Assembly: GCA_030605085.1 (NCBI GenBank)
Contig: JAUWBH010000231.1
Location: forward strand, 1 to 5,060
Length of the DNA: 5,060 bases
Source: Promethearchaeota archaeon
GTDB lineage: Archaea; Asgardarchaeota; Lokiarchaeia; Sigynarchaeales; SOKP01
Direction of reading: 5' to 3'
Shown: positions 1-3,213 of the stretch, piece after piece
Layout of the letters: each line of letters opens with the position of its first letter
Position numbering within the stretch: the stretch's first letter is position 1
Position numbers and translations under genes: made by a program
Notes under the pieces: generated by a model
Seen by the model: only the letters and a program-made list of their open reading frames with translations
Told to the model about the DNA's origin: nothing
Database searches by the model: none

Positions 1-582
1 CTTCATCCCAAATTAGGGAAATACTTTAATATGTTTTGCCATAAATGTAGAAGAAGAATTATATTCAACAAAACAAAAAAGCAAGGTCGTTCTTTATTTA
101 ATCAATATTCAATAACGGAAGATTTTATAAAAATTCTCGCAAACGACCCAATAAAAGCAAAAAAGGAGTATATCAACAATATAGCTAAAGGAAAAGTTAC
201 ATGCCCCGCTTGTAAGGAAAAGTTCAATAAAAACATTAAAATTAAATTAGGTGTAAGTGAAAGAATTGAAGTTATTTCTACGTCACCAGAACCAATGCAC
301 CCTAACCATAGACCGCCATACATTAATGCCGTACCCTTATTTGACATAATACGATCTGTTAAAGGTATTAAAAGCACGAATAGCAAGACAGTTTTAAATA
401 CTTACAATAAAATAATAAATGAACTTGGAACCGAATTTGAGGTTTTAATAGAAACCCCTATGGAAAAAATCATTAAATTTGATGAAGGGGTTGCATCTGT
501 CATTGAAGCAATAAGAGAGAATAAAATTGAATACACACCGGGGGGTGGCGGGACTTACGGACAAATTCAACTTAATATCTAA
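1..582 (+). CDS. Endonuclease Q (EndoQ/TIGR00375 family) DNA repair protein, C-terminal part, 5' truncated by the window
   Basis: The frame is open from base 1 to TAA at 580-582. An ATG lies at 31, but it is almost certainly internal, because the codons before it read HPKLGKY, a conserved stretch of this family just ahead of the zinc-binding segment. Counting from base 1, the visible part has a CxxC at residues 13/16, a second CPAC at 68/71, then HRPPYINAVPLFDII and a C-terminal PGGGGTYG around residues 180-187. All of these are hallmarks of the C-terminal half of EndoQ. Known members have an N-terminal PHP-like metal-dependent nuclease domain, which lies outside this window. They nick DNA 5' of deaminated bases (uracil, hypoxanthine, xanthine) and at abasic sites. 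The protein ends soon after the glycine run, and I see no PCNA-binding (PIP-like) tail. An oddity is the roughly 50-residue spacer between the two CxxC pairs. The next gene is convergent. Family assignment is firm; activity is inferred. Confidence 0.88.
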   Translation, partial: LHPKLGKYFNMFCHKCRRRIIFNKTKKQGRSLFNQYSITEDFIKILANDPIKAKKEYINNIAKGKVTCPACKEKFNKNIKIKLGVSERIEVISTSPEPMHPNHRPPYINAVPLFDIIRSVKGIKSTNSKTVLNTYNKIINELGTEFEVLIETPMEKIIKFDEGVASVIEAIRENKIEYTPGGGGTYGQIQLNI

Positions 583-593
583 TTAATTTAAAA

Positions 594-623
594 CCTAAAA
601 TTAACTTTCTGCTAATTTTTAGG
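594..623. terminator. Imperfect inverted repeat between convergent genes, possible shared terminator
   Basis: CCTAAAATTA at 594-603 is mirrored by TAATTTTTAGG at 613-623, with one extra T in the right arm and a 9-nt loop. It sits 11 bases after the EndoQ stop and 31 bases beyond the stop of the opposite-strand small gene, so it could fold in transcripts from either side. There is no long T-run directly after it on the + strand. On the - strand the gap is T-rich (read as TTTCTTTTATAA around 630-641) before the hairpin. Archaea often terminate on T-rich DNA without a hairpin, so the role is only suggested. Confidence 0.35.
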
Positions 624-654
624 ACGAGTTATAAAAGAAATTTGTTTATATTAG

Positions 655-894
655 CTAAATTTCAAACTCTAAACGAAGCGATAGTAACTCACCACATTTA
701 GTACATGTCATGAAATCGAAAATCTTAAAAGCCACCACCATAAGCTCCAAATCTTTTCTAGGAAATTGATTTCTGAACTTTTTTATATAATCTCCAGATG
801 GACAACTAATTATAGCTCTCACCTTGATTAGATTCTCATTATCAGAATCATTGAAAGCCCCATCAGTTGTTTTATTATTTAATTCAATTTCCAT
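655..894 (-). CDS. Small hypothetical protein with a C-terminal CxxCG knuckle (79 aa)
   Basis: I do not recognise this protein. It starts at ATG (894-892) and stops at TAG (657-655). The first 20 or so residues are acidic, Asn-rich and probably disordered. Residues 23-79 look like a compact alpha/beta unit: VRAIISCPSG, then a basic segment (KKFRNQFPRKD), a hydrophobic strand (LMVVAFKIFDF) and a CTKCG knuckle at C64/C67, ending LRLEFEI. With C31 this gives three cysteines, so one metal ligand would have to come from another residue or another subunit. Three points argue for a real gene: the protein-like pattern of hydrophobics, a TATA-like box at 942-935 on this strand, and GGGG (907-904) nine bases before the ATG. 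It converges on the EndoQ gene and diverges from ftsZ. A nucleic-acid-binding or adaptor role is possible but not shown. Confidence 0.6.
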   Translation of the reverse strand: MEIELNNKTTDGAFNDSDNENLIKVRAIISCPSGDYIKKFRNQFPRKDLELMVVAFKIFDFMTCTKCGELLSLRLEFEI

Positions 895-903
895 ACTATT
901 TAA

Positions 904-944
904 CCCCGAACATATATTGAATGAAAATTCAGTCTTATAAATTT
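904..944 (-). promoter_or_regulatory. Promoter and ribosome binding site of the small cysteine protein gene
   Basis: Read on the - strand, AATTTATAAG (about 944-935) fits an archaeal TATA box, with an A-rich stretch just upstream that could serve as BRE. Transcription would start some 25 bases downstream, near 910-915. That gives a short leader carrying GGGG at 907-904, nine bases before the ATG. The spacing of all three elements is consistent. The inverted repeat TGAAT-GAAA-ATTCA (918-931) lies between TATA box and start site, where a bound repressor would block transcription. Confidence 0.5.
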
Positions 945-1139
945 ATTTACTTTTAAATGTATTCTTTTATTCACACGAACAAGTAGAAATTCGATTGAAT
1001 TATTGGATGCATTATGAAAATTTTTAATTTTAACTATTTTTTAAACAATTCTTCTTCTTTCTTATTTTACAATTAAACTTCTGTTATGAAAATTGGTGCA
1101 TTATATAAATCTGTAAATTTGGCGCAAATTATGAAAATT
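921..1139 (+). repeat. Four direct copies of ATGAAAATT
   Basis: The 9-mer occurs at 921-929, 1014-1022, 1086-1094 and 1131-1139. The last three share the longer core TTATGAAAATT, and copies three and four also share the following G. Start-to-start distances are 93, 72 and 45 bases. I did not see the motif elsewhere in the window on either strand. Clustering in a divergent promoter region suggests binding sites for a regulator. All spacings are multiples of three, so each copy also begins a short Met-Lys-Ile reading frame, which may be coincidence. Confidence 0.55.
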
Positions 1140-1163
1140 GTGAGAAAAAAAATGGAGGAATAA
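1086..1163 (+). other. Candidate micro-ORF (25 codons) in the ftsZ upstream region, doubtful
   Basis: ATG at 1086 opens 25 codons ending at TAA (1161-1163). The peptide begins MKIGALYKSV and ends KIVRKKMEE, with an internal in-frame second MKI from the fourth repeat. Its mix of hydrophobic and basic residues is more protein-like than the surrounding frames. There is no Shine-Dalgarno-like sequence before the ATG, and upstream frames are closed. It could be a tiny peptide or a chance product of the repeated ATGAAAATT motif; I favour chance. Confidence 0.15.
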
Positions 1164-1214
1164 AAATATAAACTTCAAGCATTTCTTAAATTTTATTATC
1201 TTATCTTTGTACTA

Positions 1215-1242
1215 TTCAAATATTATATCAGTAATATTTGAA
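1215..1242. repeat. Perfect 11-bp inverted repeat with 6-nt loop (hairpin or operator)
   Basis: TTCAAATATTA at 1215-1225 is exactly mirrored by TAATATTTGAA at 1232-1242 around TATCAG. It lies 136 bases before the ftsZ start. As DNA it could be a dimeric regulator site. If transcription starts at the upstream TATA-like element (1101-1109), it would form a stem in a long ftsZ leader. The arms are mostly A/T, so the RNA stem would be weak and the DNA-site reading is somewhat better. Confidence 0.45.
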
Positions 1243-1272
1243 GAGTAATGATATGGTCGTGATATTAAAATT

Positions 1273-1292
1273 AAATAGATTCGAATCGATTT
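1273..1292. promoter_or_regulatory. 20-bp near-perfect palindrome beside the ftsZ promoter, candidate operator
   Basis: The core GATTCGAATC (1278-1287) is a perfect palindrome. It extends outward to AAAT on the left and ATTT on the right, with one mismatched pair (A1277/G1288). It overlaps by two bases the TATA-like TTTAAATA starting at 1291, about 85 bases before the ftsZ ATG. A site overlapping or abutting the BRE/TATA element is a common place for archaeal repressors or activators. No regulator is identified in the window. Confidence 0.4.
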
Positions 1293-1354
1293 TAAATATT
1301 ACTTGCATATTACTTTCTTATATTATTTGGATATAATACTCAATATTATAAATT
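1291..1354 (+). promoter_or_regulatory. ftsZ: Probable proximal ftsZ promoter area
   Basis: This AT-only stretch contains several TATA-like elements: TTTAAATATT (1291-1300), CTTATATTAT (about 1318-1327) and GATATAATA (about 1330-1338). With a start site about 25 bases further on, the leader would be roughly 30 to 60 bases. Which box is used cannot be decided by eye. Near the ATG, GGTTGAT at 1367-1373 resembles an archaeal Shine-Dalgarno sequence (GGTGAT) and supports ATG 1378 as the start. Confidence 0.4.
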
Positions 1355-1377
1355 GCTCCTAATTATGGTTGATAATT

Positions 1378-2520
1378 ATGAATAATGATGAATTAGATTT
1401 AAGCGATATCGCGAGATCAAGAGCATCAGTAAGGTCTAGATTTAACGAAATCGCTCATCAAAATGTAAATTCTAACAGCTCCGCCAATTTAGATAGCGAT
1501 ACATATCTTTCGGATTTACTTAAAGTTTTAAAGATAAAATCTATCGTAGTTGGAATTGGTGGTGCAGGAAACAATACAGTGTCAAGAATGCAAGATATGG
1601 GTTCTGAATTTATTGAAACTTTAAATATTAACACAGATGCTCACGATTTATATTATTCAAATGCTAATCAGAAACTACTAATAGGAAAGGAAACTTGTAA
1701 CGGATTAGGTTCAGGCAACGATCCTAGTATTGGAACTATTGCTGCAGAAGAAGATGTCAATCGACTTTCCCAAGTTTTAAAAGCAGATGTAGTTTTTTTA
1801 ACTTTTGGATTGGGAGGAGGTACGGGTACAGGAGCGGCACCTATAGTTGCGAGGGAAGCTAAAAAGAACAACGCTACGGTTGTATCGTTTTGCTCGGTGC
1901 CTTTTACATCTGAAGGAACTGAACGAAGCCTAAGAGCAAAAAAAGGTTTAGCAGAACTTCTAAAATATTCTGATACATTAATCCCAGTCCCTAATGATAA
2001 TCTTCTACGCTTCAATCAAAAGCTCCCCATTTTAACCGGCTTTAAGATAATGGATGAGGTTTTAATTAGAAGCATTAACGAAATTATTAATTTAATAAAC
2101 AATTGTGGTTTGATCAACATTGATTACGCTGATGTGAGAAAAGTTATTCAAAAAAAAGGACAATACCCTTCTGGGTTAATAGGTATCACAGAATCTTTAG
2201 GAGACGAAGCCGATTTAATAAAAAAAGCGAGATTAGCGCTTCACAACCCCCTTTTAGAACCAGATACTAAAAAAGTCGATAATTGTATAGTTTCAGTTTC
2301 GGGAGATCACCAGCTATCTTTATCCCAAATAGATAAAATTATCTCGACAGTCTCAAGCGAAATTCCTGAAGACGCTTCTCTCAAATTTGGGACTTCCATA
2401 AATCCAATGTTAGGCTCGAAAATTAGGATTATGGCTTTAGGACGAGGACCAATCTCTCCTTACGTTCAAGCGGCAATCGATGGTACAGAATTTCCACACT
2501 CTAACTTCAGCCAATTCTAA
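1378..2520 (+). CDS. ftsZ: Cell division protein FtsZ (archaeal type), complete, 380 aa
   Basis: FtsZ is a tubulin-fold GTPase that polymerises at mid-cell into the division ring. Nucleotide-binding elements are intact: GIGGAGNN (59-66), INTDAHDL (84-91), GLGSGNDPSIG (109-119), the tubulin signature GGGTGTG (146-152), E179 and R183 in EGTER, and the catalytic T7 loop NIDYAD (247-252) with both aspartates. The C-terminal domain runs to the end, with VSGDHQLSLSQ and ISTVSS strands and helices. There is almost no C-terminal linker, and the last residues are PHSNFSQF. The N-terminal extension of about 50 residues is polar and Ser/Asn-rich. I chose ATG 1378 because GGTTGAT precedes it by four bases; TTG 1369 is in frame but lacks a binding site. 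Motifs resemble archaeal FtsZ1 and FtsZ2 about equally, so the subgroup is left open. No SepF or other division partner is nearby. Confidence 0.95.
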   Translation: MNNDELDLSDIARSRASVRSRFNEIAHQNVNSNSSANLDSDTYLSDLLKVLKIKSIVVGIGGAGNNTVSRMQDMGSEFIETLNINTDAHDLYYSNANQKLLIGKETCNGLGSGNDPSIGTIAAEEDVNRLSQVLKADVVFLTFGLGGGTGTGAAPIVAREAKKNNATVVSFCSVPFTSEGTERSLRAKKGLAELLKYSDTLIPVPNDNLLRFNQKLPILTGFKIMDEVLIRSINEIINLINNCGLINIDYADVRKVIQKKGQYPSGLIGITESLGDEADLIKKARLALHNPLLEPDTKKVDNCIVSVSGDHQLSLSQIDKIISTVSSEIPEDASLKFGTSINPMLGSKIRIMALGRGPISPYVQAAIDGTEFPHSNFSQF

Positions 2521-2521
2521 A

Positions 2522-2580
2522 TTTGTTTTCTCTAAACTAGGTTATAATGTTCTAATTTTATTCATCATTAAGCTTTTCTT
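2522..2580 (+). terminator. T-rich stretch after ftsZ, likely archaeal terminator
   Basis: Directly after the ftsZ stop come TTTGTTTTCTCT (2522-2533), CTAATTTTATTC (about 2552-2563) and CTTTTCTTT (about 2573-2581). There is no strong hairpin. Clusters of T on the coding strand are the usual archaeal termination signal, so ftsZ probably ends its transcript here and the next gene is transcribed separately. Confidence 0.45.
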
Positions 2581-2620
2581 TATGATTTACTTCTAATAAA
2601 TAACAATTGAAAAAGGTGAA
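2578..2620 (+). promoter_or_regulatory. Possible promoter and displaced ribosome binding site of the PNPOx-like gene
   Basis: CTTTATGA (2578-2585) and AATAAATA (about 2595-2602) are weak TATA candidates. AAAGGTGAA (2612-2620) is a good match to an archaeal Shine-Dalgarno sequence, but it ends 18 bases before ATG 2639, which is too far for normal use. If the second TATA is used, the mRNA would start close to the ATG and the motif would be outside it or irrelevant. Confidence 0.25.
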
Positions 2621-2638
2621 TCTATTATTGGAAAAATA

Positions 2639-3079
2639 ATGCCTGAAGAAGAGCTAAAAAAGGAAATACGGGATTTTTTTGAAAAAAGAAAAATAATTGT
2701 ACTCTGCACTTGTTCGAATAATGTACCTCGCGCGACTCCGATGGATTTTTATATGGATAAGAAATCTGACGATTTTAATATGTATGTGGGACCTGCTCCG
2801 GGAAGGAAGGTAAAAAATATCGAGGAAAACCCAATTGTGAGCATTGGAATCTATACGCCTATGGATACCGGTAAAATTCAAGGGATGCAAATTACTGCTT
2901 CCGGTAAAGAGAGATTGATTTTTTTGAGAGAAGGGGACGATGATTTTGAAAAGGCTCAAAGAATAGTCCGAGGAAAAAGAAATCTAATCTTAAAAATAAT
3001 TCCAGAAAAAATTGAGCTCCTTGATTATGACTTCATAAAAAAGGGGTACTCGCGTCTTCAGTATTTAGAACTAAAATGA
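2639..3079 (+). CDS. Pyridoxamine 5'-phosphate oxidase-like (PNPOx, split beta-barrel) flavin-binding protein, 146 aa
   Basis: This is a small protein of the PNPOx-like split-barrel class, which binds FMN (or F420 in some relatives) as a dimer in the cytosol. After an N-terminal helix (EEELKKEIRDFFEKR), the strands VLCTCSNNVPRATPMDFYMD (21-40) match the usual first hairpin of the barrel. GRKVKNIEENPIVSIGIY (55-72) matches the flavin-phosphate contact and 'NP.V' turn, and KIQGMQITASGKERLI (79-94) the later strand pair. The C-terminal IIPEKIELLDY (120-130) is typical of the family. It is far shorter than true PdxH (about 200 aa or more) and lacks its C-terminal substrate-binding extension, so a role in PLP synthesis should not be assumed. 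Substrate and cofactor are unknown. ATG 2639 is the first start in frame. It is flanked by T-rich gaps, so probably monocistronic. Confidence 0.88.
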   Translation: MPEEELKKEIRDFFEKRKIIVLCTCSNNVPRATPMDFYMDKKSDDFNMYVGPAPGRKVKNIEENPIVSIGIYTPMDTGKIQGMQITASGKERLIFLREGDDDFEKAQRIVRGKRNLILKIIPEKIELLDYDFIKKGYSRLQYLELK

Positions 3080-3093
3080 ATAATAAAAAAAAA

Positions 3094-3120
3094 GTTTTTA
3101 ATTTTAAAAATTATATTTGA
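3094..3120 (+). terminator. T-rich AT-only palindrome after the PNPOx-like gene
   Basis: Fifteen bases after the stop, a run of nine A's is followed by GTTTTTAATTTT (3094-3105). TTTTTAA and TTAAAAA (3095-3101/3104-3110) form an AT-only inverted repeat with a 2-base centre. The T-runs are what an archaeal terminator needs; the palindrome may be just a by-product of composition. Confidence 0.4.
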
Positions 3121-3162
3121 TGTTGTTTATTTTGAGCAAAAGATTTTAGGAAAACATTAATT

Positions 3163-3180
3163 GTAATATTTAATAATATC
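3163..3180 (+). promoter_or_regulatory. alaS: Possible alaS promoter
   Basis: The A/T stretch around ATATTTAATAATAT (3166-3179) is the best TATA-like element before alaS. A start site about 25 bases downstream would fall near 3195-3200 and leave a leader of under 20 bases before TTG 3214. No Shine-Dalgarno match precedes that start, which fits a short-leader mRNA. The rest of the 3080-3213 gap shows nothing beyond the terminator. Confidence 0.3.
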
Positions 3181-3213
3181 AGATGTTCATCAACAACTAA
3201 CCCTTGATTAAAA

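Larger units (their letters stand above)
895..1377. other. Long divergent intergenic control region between the small protein gene and ftsZ
   Basis: About 480 bases with no convincing gene. It is richer in A+T than the flanking genes. From left to right it holds the - strand promoter (904-944), four ATGAAAATT repeats (921-1139), a small inverted repeat AATTC-GATT-GAATT (988-1001), a T- and pyrimidine-rich tract (about 1021-1070), a TATA-like TTATATAAA (1101-1109), a perfect 11-bp hairpin (1215-1242), a 20-bp near-palindrome (1273-1292) and the proximal ftsZ promoter area (1291-1354). No tRNA cloverleaf was found in it. Confidence 0.7.

Noticed and set aside
31..33. ATG at 31 as the start of the first gene
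   Set aside because: The frame is open to base 1 and encodes HPKLGKY just upstream, a conserved internal stretch of EndoQ-family proteins, so the ATG is internal.
102..386. Reverse-strand open frame inside the EndoQ gene
   Set aside because: It is antisense to a well-conserved coding region, has no recognisable motif and is hydrophobic in the way shadow frames of AT-rich genes often are.
1153..1158. Strong TGGAGG Shine-Dalgarno-like motif
   Set aside because: No ATG, GTG or TTG with an open frame follows within a usable distance; the next in-range codons run into TAA.
1278..1287. TTCGAATC resembling a tRNA T-loop or B box
   Set aside because: The flanking bases do not pair as a T-stem, and no acceptor, D or anticodon arms can be built around it.
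1668..2015. Reverse-strand open frame inside ftsZ
   Set aside because: It lies opposite conserved FtsZ motifs, and its low-complexity Pro/Val stretch is the complement of the Gly-rich T4 loop.
2654..2959. Reverse-strand open frame inside the PNPOx-like gene
   Set aside because: Antisense to a family-matching gene, with no motif or start context of its own.
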